Source: Cycas panzhihuaensis (lineage: Eukaryota; Cycadophyta). Taken from it: a stretch of 64,000 nucleotides of DNA. Every line of letters starts with the position of its first letter. Position 1 is the first letter of the stretch. The stretch spans positions 219,177,741 through 219,241,740 of the forward strand of contig CM041465.1 of NCBI GenBank assembly GCA_023213395.1, written 5' to 3'. Below the pieces are notes generated by a model. That model had not been told where the DNA came from, made no database searches, and saw only the letters and a program-made list of their open reading frames with translations. Shown here piece by piece: positions 50,273 to 62,930 of this stretch. The translations under genes and the position numbers were made by a program.

Positions 50273-50777
50273 CGACGTTCCTGTTCACCCGGGAGGAAGA
50301 TCCTTAGGATCGAAGGAAATAGTGGGTCCGCCACTGGGCGACGCCCAAAGCGTGACAGCACATCTCCCGATCCTAAAGCTTCCGGGAGGAGGGCCCGCTG
50401 CTGGGACAACTCCTCGAATGTCCATCAAGGACATTCCCCGCAATGACCGTATGGAGCTCGTCCACGACGGAGAAGGGTTTACCCTTCCCAGTGGGTTGGG
50501 TAAGTGCCCTTCGAAAGTCGTAACGACCCGGGCGCATAGGAATAGCCTTGGGGAAAGAGGGATTTGAGGAAGGGTCTCCTAAGGGGATCGGAAGGAGCGG
50601 AAGAACCCAGCTCCGCCGCTTCCTTAGCGGTTTGAGATCGCGTGGGCGAAGTCGAGTTGCTTCAAACCGAATCACCTTCTTCCCTATGCAGGGTCGTGAA
50701 GGCGACGGAGTACGGCTGGGAGAACGAGAAGAGGAAGAAGAGTCAGGCGCCTTCCCTTTGTCGCGGAAGGGCGGGGA

Positions 50778-52853
50778 TCATGTGATCTTCCTGCTACGGT
50801 TGTTCTTGGTTTGGGGGTTGCGATCACGTTCCCCATGTTTAGAAACGGATCCTTGTGAGCAAAGTTGGTCTAGATTAGGCCTTGAGGCCCGTTTGGGAGA
50901 GGAATCGCGTCGAGGGGCATCCTTTGGATCTTGGGCCCTACAACGTGAATCGTCATGGAAGCAATCCCCATGAATGGAACACCACTTCTCAAGCGAGGGT
51001 CGACCTTCTCGCTTGGGAGGATCGGGCTCCCATTCCACAGGAAGAGGAGCTAGGGTAGTTAGTTGGACTTGTTTGTTTGAAGTAGAAGACGAAGGACCTT
51101 GAAGCTTGAGCTCCTTCATCGACGCCGAACGAGCAGTATAGGTGAGGGGATCTAAGGTCCTCTCGGTAGGATGAGAGGAAGACCGCGTCAGCTGAGAAGG
51201 TTTAGCGTCTTTGGTAGGGGGTGGTGCCTCACGGTGTTGTGAGGGCTTAAGAGGTTTCTTGAGACCAGCTTGGATCTCAATAGCCTCCAACGCCAAGCAC
51301 TTGGCGATCGCGGAATCACACGTGGTCGCTCCCATCTTGAGGACTTCCACGTGGACTTCGGGACGAAGTGCATTGACAACAGTCCCGCTTGACTCCTCGG
51401 GCAAAGTCGCCTTGGTGGAGTGAAGCAGATCGTGGAATCGCCGCACAAAGTCACGATTCATCTCATCGTGACCTTGTTTGAGCGAGAGAAGGGATTTCAT
51501 CCCGCTCTCGAATGGGCGAGCTACATCAAAGTAATTGATGAACTCATCCACCAATTACTGGAATGAATAGACTGAGTGGGCAGGGAGATGATAAAACTAT
51601 TTAAGGGCGTCACCCTGCAAGGATCGAGGAAAGAGTTTCATCAAAATATGGTCGTAAGCCCAGTAATCGATGCATGCCATAGAGAAACTACGGACATGCT
51701 CCGCCGGTCTTCTTGACGAAGTCCCATCGAATCTAGGAACTTCGTGGAGGATGAGGCGGCAAGTTGGTTCGCAACGCCTCAACCGAGAGAGGGTTGACCT
51801 AAAGTCCACGAAGGGCGCGCCTGCCTCGAACCGTAGGATCAACGAACGCCGGCAAGTGGCGCGCAAGGAGCGGATGGGGTAGGACACCCATCCCTCCTTG
51901 AGGAACCACCCTCACGACAAGAGGCGTGAAAAAGGGCGCCTTGGAAGGGAGTCGGATTCCCTTGCAAAGGCACAACGGATGGAACTGCATTAGATGGCGG
52001 ACAAGAGGGATGCGGAACCGGGTTCTGCCCATACGGGCCACCCGTAGGTGGGGCCATTCCGTATGGGTGTAGCGGATCCACCCCATAAGCAGGAAGACGG
52101 CTTCCTACCCCGCCCTAAGGTTGAGAAGTATACCCTGGGGGAACGTAGAAAGAAGCACCAACGCGCTGGGTTGGAGGATGCGTGGGAACGAATCCCACCT
52201 GACTGGCGGCTGGGAGGCTAGCAGGGCGACTAGGCCTACTAGGAGCAGCATGTGCCAGATTAGGGGACAGCACATTAGTTGGATCGGGAACGGGTATGCT
52301 AACCCCCAGTTGAGGGACAGACACACCGTGAGAAGGCCCTAAGGCATTAGGGCCTTGATAAGGGATGGAAGGTGCCACACGTGCCCCCACTGCAGGAAAC
52401 GAATGGGGTGTACGCCAGGGCACGAAAGGGTTTGTTGTCACGGAAAGGCGGACGAGGATGAAGCGTGAGGGGAAGAGCAGAGGAAGAGGCTCCCCGCGCA
52501 GACACCCTCAAGCCATTCGGACGTGGTTGAGAGCATGCCGCAGCGGCATCCGTCAAGAGCCTCAAGCACGTCAACGGAGGAGTCCCCACATACCCATAAG
52601 AGGTGATCGGGACCTCGAACAAGGCATGTCCATCCAAGGTTCCTCATAAAATCACCACCGCGTGGCAATCCTCAGGAGGAACGGATCCCTCTACGGCGTC
52701 GGTAGAAGGATGGGGAGCACAAGAAAGGTGTTGATCGATCGGGTAGTAAAAGGAGTCGTCACCCTCTTGGGTGGACTCCGGAATGATGTAAGGAAGAGCT
52801 TGGGTTTCCATAACCGAAGCGTGGTAGGTCCAATCGGAAGAGTACCCTTCCAT
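50778..52853 (-). pseudogene. Element A gag, frameshifted
   Basis: Structural capsid protein. It probably starts at the ATG at 52853, the first Met after the primer site followed by sensible protein (an acidic segment with DDSFYYPIDQH). A long proline-rich middle follows (52441-51839, several frames). The retrotransposon gag core is LHEVPRFDGTSSRRPAEHVRSF and WAYDHILMKLFPRSL (51887-51597), continued in another frame by the 258-codon stretch 51554-50778, which has INYFDVARPF, LLSLKQG and MNRDFVRRFHDLL. A zinc-knuckle-like CSIHGDCFHDDSRC lies near the C-terminus. At least four frame changes occur. Confidence 0.85.
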
Positions 52854-53089
52854 AGTCGGATCGGGATCCGACGAGGTAAGAAGGTCAGACGGGGTCTTCT
52901 AACAAAGGGGTAGACCGCGCAGCGACGAGAGAAACCGCAAGATGCAAGGTCGGCCGACGATGTCGAGAAAAGAGAAGGAATGGTATAACACGCTGCGTTG
53001 GGGTCTCGCCCAACGTGGAGGTCGAGATGTATAGAAAGGATCACACAGAGTAGCGAAACCAACCGAAGAGAGCGAGACCGGCTCCCCTT

Positions 53090-53111
53090 CCGGGTCCCAA
53101 GATGGTCGCCA
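53090..53111 (-). other. Element A primer-binding site
   Basis: Minus-strand TGGCGACCATCTTGGGACCC begins one base after the 5' LTR. TGGCGAC is a frequent start of plant gypsy primer sites. I do not assign the exact tRNA. Confidence 0.85.
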
Positions 53112-53112
53112 G

Positions 53113-55655
53113 TGGATGCTTGCTACACGGATAACCACCGCCCGATAAAGCGCGGGAGAGATGGTGACGAAAGCGGTGGGAAGTGGAACCTACAAGGCAA
53201 GCAACTACCACGCAGGCGCCTGCGGCGCCGAGCGAGTTCGGGATCTGCAATGGAGTATGGCTACTACTGGGTGACCCTTCACCACCTCGAGCGAAGGGCG
53301 AAGATACGGAGGACGAACCCGGGTTGACCTGGGAGTAGGCCCCTCCCACCCTTGGGTGGCCAGAAGGGAGAGAGAAAGAACCTAATAAGGATAGGCCAAG
53401 AACAATCCTATGCAATCTAACCGAGTGTACGAGCGATGCGGGAAGCAAGGCGCTGAGTTAAGGAAGAGGGAGGAAGGGTAAGAGAGAAGAAGACTCCTAC
53501 AACCTTTCCTACGAATAACAAAAGTACATGCAACAAGGCAAACAAATCGCAAACCAATACAAAAGGCAATTTTCCCTTTTAATCTTCGATGTTCTAATTA
53601 CTAGGAAAAGAATAAAAGAAGGAAAAAGACCAGTGGGTAGCGAAGGGGAACGGAGCGTGCACCGGGCCAAGGCGTGAGAGATGGCGTAGCCTTCAGAGGA
53701 GCACCCAACCACTCACGCAGCTGCATGGGATGTGAAATGTGGCGGTGGCGAAAAGGGGCTTCCTTACCTTCCCGGGAAAAGTAAATGCGATAATCAAGGA
53801 AGGAAAGAAACGCTAACTAGCAAATGAGATAGCATAAAATATGACACATGCAAGGGACGCTTCGGTGGAAGGGGCAACGCAACGTTCTCATGGCGTCCCG
53901 AGTACCAGAAGCAACAAAGGTCTCCCTCTTGCCGAGGGAGAACACCTATATGCAACACAAAGATCTAGCAATATATGTCTAGCAACATAAACGAGAGTCT
54001 AAATGTACATGCATCGGTGTTAGTCCAATAAGGAAAATACCAAAGAAGAGCGATCCAAATGAAAGGAAACAACAAGGTAAACCTCGAGTGGCCTACCTCC
54101 CGCAGTGGTGCCCAAACCTCTCCCAAGAGCCACGGACAATGAGGAGAAAGTCAAGACTCAAGGCCGGAAAACTACCGCAAGAAGGGGCAAGAAAGACCCA
54201 AAGACACCCACGGGAACCGGACGCCACGGGAGCAAACCGTATCCGGGAGCAAAGGTGGAGCAAGAACTCGGTTGGGGCCTATGGATGGCACCCAAACTGA
54301 ACAAAGGGTCCCAAATCAGTACCGCAACTTGTGACACCGGTTTGGGTGACCAAGGGAGCCTTCAAACCCTTGTTTGCAAGCCAAGAGTAGCAGGCGAGAG
54401 GGAGGATTTGAGGGCTTTGAGCCGCTAGGAGCGTGGAAGGTGGTGCGAATCCACCCGGCTCTGTCCAAAGCCTATGCAACCCTCAACGCCACGCTTGGAC
54501 AAAGAACGCAGTAAGAAGCGGAGGGACAGTGGTACAAGCCCCAAGAGGGAAGAAACCACCTCTCAAGCAACAAATGAGAACAAATAAGTCAAGTGTAAAT
54601 ATCACCAAAACAAATACAAAGTGAAGAGTACGGAAAGGGAGGCAAGGGATTTGCCCCACCCAAAAGACAATGAAGAAGGGCCGGAACAAACGCCTAGATT
54701 CGAATAGAGCAGCCGGGGCCCCGCTATGGACGTGGAGCAGGAAACACCGCAAACGGGAACTCGTGGACTGTCTGGTAGAAAATAGTGAAACCGCTTCAAA
54801 GGAGCCTCTCCAAGGCGTTTGAGGGCCGAGAGAATGTCTCACAAGCCAAAGGAGAGTCAAGGCAGATGAAGAGTGCAGTCCAGATTGCAAGAAACAAAGA
54901 AGAGAGCAGAAAGGTGAGAGTGTTCCTCTGAGAGTAAATCCAAAAGTGAGTAAAAAAGATCCTTGAAAACGAGCCAAAAGATGTTTAAGTACTAAAGCAA
55001 AACCCTAAAGTACGCGAATAGTACCTACCGAGGGAGAAAGGTCTGAACCACGTGGCGGTTCGTAATAAATGCGAAATTGCCACCATGATTTTAAAACAAC
55101 AGAGACAACAGATCACGGAAACTTTAGCGATCAGCGGATATTCCAAATGCATCACAAGATTACTGGCAGATGCGTGAAGATTACTACGGCATCTGAAGAT
55201 TACTGCAGTATGCACTGAGACACAAATGGGGCCCACCAACCGTCCAGCAGGGGGGCAAACGGTGAAAAGGCTAAAGGACAACTAAAACACCCACCCGGAG
55301 CAAACAAGCCAAGAAACGGCCCACGGGAGCGTAAATAGGCCCCCAAATGAGGTGGCAAGCTAACCAAGCGACGATGAGACATCACACGGTGGAGGTGGCG
55401 CAAACCCGGTGGATCCGGAGAGAGGAGGGCGATCACGGAAGTAATACGGTCACCTGTGGTGCCACACTCGCTAAGAGTGTGCCCCCGCTATAGTCGTCAT
55501 AGGCTAAACATAGTGTGTGACGACGACCAGCCGCCCACAAAGTCATACGCATGCAAATATGTAAGGCATAATCAAGACATAAAAGTGATGATAATGCTAG
55601 AGACATACCGCACTTACCGAGTCGGTGATTAGATCCATTCCCTAAGCCGGAAACA
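53113..55655 (-). repeat. Element A 5' LTR
   Basis: 2543 bp, from TGGATGCTTGC to GGAAACA on the + strand. As the 5' LTR it holds the promoter. No TATA box could be placed with confidence. Confidence 0.95.
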
Positions 55656-55660
55656 GTAAT
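55656..55660. repeat. Target-site duplication of element A, right
   Basis: gtaat, identical to 42448-42452. Confidence 0.95.
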
Positions 55661-55817
55661 CTTAAAGGCAAAAAGGAAAGTTGCAAAGGATAAGGATAAG
55701 GTGAGTAACTTGTAATAGAGTTATGAAATAATAGATTCACCCTCTTTTGATTACTACTATTTTAGAATAAAGCTAATTGATCAAACAAGTAATAGCATTT
55801 GATATTTAAATTGTCGC

Positions 55818-55819
<2 letters not shown>

Positions 55820-55866
<47 letters not shown>
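55820..55866. repeat. (TA)n microsatellite
   Basis: 47 bases of uninterrupted TA in the LTR of element B, 165 bp from the end of element A. Confidence 0.97.
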
Positions 55867-55870
<4 letters not shown>

Positions 55871-57631
55871 GCAACTTTTAAAATGTATCAAAATTTTGAT
55901 AATATTTTTATTGCAAATGAGGAATTTTGATGGTAAATAAATGCCATGAGTTGTCCAAAACTCTATGGAAGAGAGTAAGGATACTCAACTAATAAAAAGT
56001 CATCTTCCTTACCATTCATATCTTCACAAAGAATTAGCTTGGTTTATTTCAACCTTTGTTAGGACCAACTTCATTATAAATTATGAATAAAAATTAAAAA
56101 GGGGTTAAAAGTAATTTGGATTAATGGTAGTCAATATTGTGGATTAAATCTAGTTCAATTCCTCAAAATGGCCCCTTTTAGTGCTTCCAATAATGTAAGA
56201 ATAAGATGAAGATCAAAACTAGTATGATCCCTAAGTCATATCACTCAATTAGCAAAAGAAAATAAATAAACCTTGATAGAAAATGATAGAAGTTGCAATG
56301 AGAACTCTTTTTTTTTTTTTTTCAAATTATCCAAAGTAAACTATATTAATTGATAAAATAAATACTAAATTACAATAAAATATACTCCAAAGCTAATGAA
56401 AATGAGTGTAATATGCCTTAAATCAATGTTATATTCATGTCCAACATGTTATAAAAAGAGTTTCAAGTATTATAAGAATGAGAAGCTTGACAACGGTAGA
56501 CATTGTGGGAGAGATGATAATGCCCAAAGAACTAGTGGAAACTAAGAGAAGAGGACCCAGTAGGTGGGTGGAAGGATGAATCTATAAACTAAGAAATAAT
56601 TAAACAAAAGATAGATTCTCAATCTTTCTAGTAGACTTCACAAACTTCTATGAAGATGACTTCGAATCTACTTTAAAGAGCAAAAGATCACTAGCAAGGA
56701 GTGGTGGCAAATTTTGGTAGCATTTCATTATACCAAAAGCTCTCTCCCTCCCTTTGAAAATGGGCATATATTTATATAAAAGGAGGAGGAGAAGGATAAA
56801 TGGAAAAACATGGTTTCTGCCCATGGTTTACCTAATTTTTCTTAATAAAATCTTACATGGAGGAAGGTAAGATAATCATGGATCAATCAAGGTAGGTGGG
56901 GCAATGCCAAGCTACAAATATAAGGAAAAATTATATCAAATTAGGTGAGAAATTTATATTCTACTTATTAATTTACATACATGATAGTAAAAAATATGAC
57001 AAAAAACTAAATATGTGATAATACAAATAAAATATAAAATGTAAAAGGTTGTTATGTTTTATTTATAATGTCACATTTTTGGTGTTGCAAAAAATGTGAT
57101 AGTGTGCAAAAAGACCAGAAAGGTTAGAAATAAAAAATAAAAATCAATAGAACAAACTTGTCGAGCCCTCTCAAAGTAATAATGGATTCAATGAAGATTA
57201 GATCATAAAGAATGAACATAAAAAAGTGGTATAAAATAAGACCAAAAATCATTTGTAAGCTTGATAATATTGAAAAGGAAATAATTAAAAAGGGAAAACA
57301 TGGAGTAGCTTTACAAACCATGTTATATGTGGGCATATAATTGTGTTATAATATCAATCATCAGCAAATAAATATCAGTAAAATAATATACATTCAATCA
57401 TGTAATTTGTAATCTTTCAAGTCTCATAACTTAAAACAAAGTGATGAATGTATAATCACATCTGAACCAAAGCTTTTTGAATTAAATAATTAACCAAAGT
57501 AGATCTAAGAATTAAATTACTAACTAAATGATATCTATTAAATAAACACAAACCATAACTAGTAAATAGCTTAAGCTAACAAATTAAGACATAAACCTAA
57601 CCACATCAAAAGGGTCAATTACAGTGAAACA

Positions 57632-58049
57632 TAGGGACTCCTCTCCACTAACGCTTTAAGGTTTTAGTGTGATGTCTCATCATATATTGTTGTTTCATTG
57701 GTCTCAGGATTATATCACTCGTGCTATTAGTCCATATAGAAAATTTGACTTACTTTGATATACCATATTAACAAATCTATATAAGAAGGATATGCATCAA
57801 CTATTAATGTATTCATCCATATATAGAGATATCAATAATCATATTATCATTCAATAATATAAAGGATAATAAGGGCAATCAAAGAGTTAATCATGTAACC
57901 ATAAATATGACATAATATTTAATATGAAAAACCCATTAATAGTAAAACACCTCCAAAATCATATATAAGATCTTATATTAGAAAATCATGATGAACCATC
58001 TATCCTTATAAAGAAAACTAGGTGATCTCATTTATTTTACAATATGCAT
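57632..58049. other. Unassigned AT-rich DNA
   Basis: Between the presumed end of element B and copia-2. I see no frame, repeat or motif in it. It is probably the original target DNA or an older decayed repeat. Confidence 0.5.
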
Positions 58050-58357
58050 TGATGGATGTTAATGCATCAAGGTTATTAGATTAATTATATGAAGGTGACT
58101 TTAGGTTAGCGAAGTCACATAGTTAAATGTAATTTCATCTATATTTAAGTGTAATTTCGGGATCATGTCATTAGGCAGAAAACTCCTTTGGAAACCTTAA
58201 TACACATCCTCTATTATTTAAGGCTGAATGTAAAAGGGAGAGTCATAATTCTCACCTCTTACTTTTGCTCTCAATCTTATTCTCTGTATTTTGCTCTTAT
58301 TATATGCCATTTATTTAGTGTAGTAGAGTGTGGAAACTATGTCCTTCACCCAACAAC
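58050..58357 (+). repeat. Copia-2 5' LTR
   Basis: About 308 bp, from TGATGGATG to CCCAACAAC. It aligns with both copia-1 LTRs at its start (ttaatg..aagg), its middle and its pyrimidine-rich end. The possible left TSD is tgcat (58045-58049). Confidence 0.75.
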
Positions 58358-58369
58358 TAGTATCAGAGC
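58358..58369 (+). other. Copia-2 primer-binding site
   Basis: tagtatcagagc is the initiator-Met site with a single G-to-A change. Confidence 0.88.
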
Positions 58370-60429
58370 CATTGTTGACCACATTTCCCCACAAGGCTTG
58401 CACAGAGCCATTAATGGTTCTCACTCACAATTTATGTGAGGTTGAAAGCTTATTTGAGAACTTTGTTTTTATATTGGAGAGATTAAAATTATATTATTTT
58501 ATACGTTGCTACTTTCTTCATATGTACAGAATTTTAGAGTTGAAAAAGATAGATTTTTAAAGTCGTTTGGTTGCCAAAACAACCTTGGAATCATTCAAGG
58601 CCTAAAATTTTATTAAAAAATTAACCATCTTAGATTTTGATGAAATTTGATGTGTAGGGTCACCTTACTAAGAGGATTATTTTTATCTTCTAGAGTATCT
58701 TTAGATTTAGCCTATAATAGCCATTTTTTGTTGAAATAAAATGTTAAAATTTATGGATGAGTGACTTAGGGCACTTTTCTTAATAAAATCCTTTAAACAT
58801 GAGCTAAAAATCTAAAAGTTTTTTTAAGCGATCTAGTAGATTTATGTCTCTAGATAATTTTGAGATAAATCTCATCAAATTCCATCCACCGGTTAATGAG
58901 TTCTTTGCAGTTTTCTGATAGATGTTGAATCTGCCTCCTCAACCTTACAAAAAATATTGCGAGGGCATTTTGGGCAATTTTTTAGCTATTTTTGGAGATG
59001 ATGTAGAAGGAAAAGTTGATGTACATGTCAAGATGAAGCTTTTGGCATTTTGAAGTTTGGATTCTAAGAATGTAAATATGGTAAGATTTTGCTTTTATGT
59101 TTTTTTCAAGCAAAATTTTTTTTATGCCTTTTTAGAAACCTGACTTCACTGTCTTATCAGAAACGACATTTTGAACACTTTTTTCTTCTATTATAAATTT
59201 AAATTTCATCATTTAGGCCTCTATATTTCTAATTTTTAAAAATTTTTACCTATTTATTATTATTTATAAATTTTGTAAAATAAATCACAAAATAAGACAA
59301 AATAGCATGCATCTAGATTTTAAAAAATTAGCATTTTAGTGGAAAGTTGATTTGTTTTTTGGACCTTTGTGGGTTTTGTATTAAAATTTATAAAAATATA
59401 TTTGGAAACATTGTACTAAAGTAAGGGAAACCTTAGATTAGAAGTAACATTCGATTCTCTTGCTAAATCTAGCATGCTTTTTCTATTTCCACACATAGCA
59501 TAAAGAAACACATAAAGCAGCAACAACAACAAAGTAAGTATGGAAGGCATGTAAGCATATTTAGCATCTTTCCATTTTAATTTTCAAGTTATTTAGAAAT
59601 AACTTACATTATTTCCTAAAAGGAATCTTATCTATATAACTTATACTACTAGTTCTTGACTTGTGTGCACACTCACCTTGGTTGAAATAGACCATAGTCG
59701 GTTGAAGTCTAGGCCCTAAAGAAGGTGTGAGTTTTATACTAGGTATAGTCTTAACCAGAATAGTAGTAGAGGGACAGGTTAGTTATACATACAAACTTCA
59801 ATTAGGGATAATCCTGATAACCACCTAGGAAAATTGAAAACTTTAATCAAGATTAAAATATACCTAGCCCAATGTTTATCATAGTTATGGGATACGTACA
59901 TACTATTTGACTCTTTAGAGGAGGTATATAGCTTCTCATTAGTGAACTAGGTGAGGACTAGGAGTACCTGGGCTCCACTATGATTTGGATTTATCACCAA
60001 GTGCAAGTGTGGGTATCATGGATGAAGGCCCTAATATGTATACTAGAAGCCCCCTTAGGCATCAACACCTCAACTACTTTGGACTTAAGATAGAGGTTTG
60101 GGTTTAATCACACATCCTACATTAGACTTGGTCAGTTGTGTGCACCCATATATCGGCTTCCACATGGGTATAATCTTGATTTGATGATCACATGATACAT
60201 TATTTATCCTTGTGATTATTATATTATCATTTGTACACATTATCAAACCTTACTGTGTTAGGAGTATTTGCCATAAGTATTGGTGGCCTATTATTATTGT
60301 TTACTACTTAATCATATTTCTCCTTACTGCGCTAGGTATATCAGCTACACATGTCAATGGAATTTTCATTTATTATTTCTTCACTATCTCTTTTACTTCA
60401 TCATCTTACTATGTCTTCTCAATTTATAC
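58370..60429 (+). other. Copia-2 leader
   Basis: A 2.06-kb untranslated tract between primer site and gag. 59660-60190 is the conserved block shared with copia-1 (10830-11410). The frames in it are short and not conserved between the two elements. Confidence 0.65.
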
Positions 60430-61345
60430 AAAATATAAACTACATCTTAAAAAGGAAAGACAATTGGGATCTATGGTATACTAGAGTCAAGAATGCTTCT
60501 AAGTATGAAGGCCTTTAGAGAGCCCATCTATAGCTTACACCTGTCATTCTTATGACAGTAACCCACCTACATCTAGAGGAATGCCAACTATAGCTCTAGT
60601 AGATCATGTAGCTAAACTACAATGGGAGATCGATGATGAGAAGATTTGTGCAGGTATTCTATTGATGACTAATCACTCCCTGCATAATCTAATTAATGAA
60701 GAACAATACAATACAACCTAGAAAGTCCTCGAGGTTCTTAAAAAGAATTTTGATACAAAGTATGACCTTGAATTTGTTTATCTAGTCTTCAAGATGAACA
60801 AGATAAAAATACAGAAGGGACATGCACATAAAATAATCAACCTCCTTCAACCAATCAAATAAGCAATAGATAAAGATTTTAAGATCTAATGTATTATATG
60901 GGCATTCGTCATATAGTCCCATCTACATATATCCCATTATAAGAACATGCTTAGCATTCTTTAATCAAGTGGAATGTTAAAGACACTTAACTTTGAAGTT
61001 CTTGCAAAGAAGTTTATAGAATTAGATAAGACCTTTGATACTAATTTTGTAACTTCAAATACTCTTCTAGATGCAACTTTTGACATGGAAGAAGAAGTAT
61101 GTTTCTTAAAGAATCAGGGTCCCTCTCATGGTAGTGAAAATAACTGAGCAAAGGGTAGAGGATGAGACAGAGGAAATTAGCCACAAGGTTAACAAAACCC
61201 TCAACAACAGTAGCCTAGATAGTCTTAAGGCTAAGTGCCACCTTTTAATGCAAGATAGTTAGACCAAACCAGTACTTCAAGAATTAGAAATTAGATTTTC
61301 ATGTGTAAAAGGTGCAATAGGAAAGGACACCTTATAAAGGATTAT
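60430..61345 (+). pseudogene. Copia-2 gag remnant
   Basis: Starts near a W-x-x-W-Y-T block with NASKYEGL (60455-60515), homologous to copia-1 gag at 11745. It has a charged zinc-knuckle region near 61300-61345 where C-N-R-K-G-H-L can be read after a frame change. Several stops, TAG and TAA, interrupt it. Confidence 0.7.
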
Positions 61346-61584
61346 CATATACCTGTATATAAGTTGTCTAAGTTTCAACAGAAATACAAGGCTCACAATG
61401 TTGATGAAGCATATGAAAAATAGTTTCGTGGTATAGGTTTTTCCCAAGATCATATTCAAAGACTTGAGGGAAGAACCATTGATCAAACTAAGAGGTATTT
61501 TGAATCTCATTGTGGCTATACCACTTGTGATCTTGATTCACCAATGCAAACCCCCCTTAGAGTTGCAAATAGCATAACTTCAAA

Positions 61585-62930
61585 TACCTCCTCATGGATC
61601 ATGGATATAGGAGTGATATGGCATATGACCTACAATTAGGATCTATATCAAACTTTTGATTCTAATATATATGGTGTTATTCATATGGTTGATAAATCCT
61701 AATAACTAGTCAAAGGTATTGGAAACATATGCCTGAAACTTCCAGGCTTGAGAGACTTTATATTACTTGATGCCCTGTACATTCCTAATCTAAAACTAAA
61801 GCTACTCTCCTTATCTATTCTTGTCTCATGTGGATTCAATCTTAGTGTTACTACAAATGACCAAACTCTCTAGGTCATTTACCCTACAACAAATTGAGTG
61901 GTCTTGATTGGAAAGCTTACTGGCAAATTATTTAAGTTGAATGACTCCTCATCTTCTGAAGCCAATTGTGCTTAAAGCCCTTGTGTTGATGAAGACTTTA
62001 CTTTTAATACCACTTTGACACATCTTGAACTGTCCCAAAAGCTCTTTGGCATACTTGCATGGGCCATGTTCATATCAATCAACTTAGAGATATTTGTTAT
62101 ACCCTTTTAGGTTTGCCCAAGTTCTCCTCCAAGCCCTTTAAATATGAAGCCTATATCATAGCCAAATCTCATAGACAACCCTTTGCCGATAGCAAGTGGA
62201 AATTGAGTAATCCTCTTCAATTGGTACACTCTAATCTATGTAGACTAATACCTATTGCATCATTGAAGCAGAAATTAAATTACATATTCTTCATTAATGA
62301 TTTTACTAAGAAAGTATGGGTGGCTTTTCTAACTAGGAAAGATGAGGTATTTAATGTCTTTAAAGCTTTTAAAGGTCATACTGAAAAGGACTCAGGTTAT
62401 CAGATTAAGTGCCTCTGAATAGATAATGGTAGAGAATATACCTCTACTAAGTTTAAAACATTTCTACAAGATAATAGCATCAAGCATCACACTATAATAA
62501 TAGGAACCCCCCAATAGAATAGAGTTGTTGAGCAGATGAATATGTCTATTATGAATATAGCTTGAGCTATGCTAGTTTATAAAAATATACCTACTTACCT
62601 ATGGGTGGAAGCAATTTAGATAGTTATTTATTACACGAATGCTATCAGTCCATCTAAAGGAGGAACTTCTCTTAATAAAAAGTGGAGTGGATAGGCCCAC
62701 ACTACCTACCACTTTAAAATATTTGGCTCAACATGTTATGCCTATATATTAGATGGAGATAGAAATAAACTCCAACCTAGGGCACTTAAAAGCATCTTTG
62801 TTGGATACCCTATAGATAAGAAAATGTACAATGTCTTTATACCTTCATAATGGAAGATTATCGTCACCAAAGATGTGGTGTTTACTGAAATAGAGGATCA
62901 ATTATTATAATTAGACTCCAAAGCATCAAA
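61585..62930 (+). pseudogene. Copia-2 protease and integrase remnants
   Basis: The protease region reads SWIMDIG at about 61594, with the same D-I-G as in copia-1. The pre-integrase block is next. Integrase comes through 62059-62418, an open 119-codon stretch with FTKKVWVAFLTRKDEVFNVFKAFK. After one TGA it continues with IDNGREYTSTKFK, IIIGTPQ (62500), EQMNMSIMN and LWVEAI. The connector to RT (GSTCYAYI, FVGYP) follows to 62930. It is less decayed than copia-1. Confidence 0.88.

Larger units (their letters stand above)
42453..55655 (-). mobile_element. Element A, young Tat-type Ty3/gypsy element
   Basis: A structurally complete 13.2-kb element with LTRs of 2564 and 2543 bp, a perfect 5-bp TSD, a primer site, and gag, protease, RT, RNase H and integrase in gypsy order on the minus strand. 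Protein hallmarks (YNLLLGRPW in protease, ACPKDNF and LNPLKCVF in RT) are those of the Tat lineage. It is GC- and CpG-rich while its surroundings are stripped of both, so it is the most recent large insertion here. Frames are cut by many small indels. Confidence 0.95.
40710..57631 (-). repeat. Element B 5' LTR, split by element A
   Basis: Starts TGGTTCTAC just outside the primer site and ends GTGAAACA at 57631, the same kind of end as C (GATGAAACA) and A (CGGAAACA). Without element A (42453-55655) and one TSD copy it is about 3.7 kb. No second LTR of B is in the window, so its right end is inferred from the terminal motif and from scattered similarity of 56970-57110 to the C LTR. The left part (40710-42452) and right part (55661-57631) are AT-rich and noncoding. 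Confidence 0.5.

Noticed and set aside
58188-58560. Two overlapping frames that might be a small gene
   Set aside because: They run across the copia-2 LTR end and primer site and are not conserved in copia-1.
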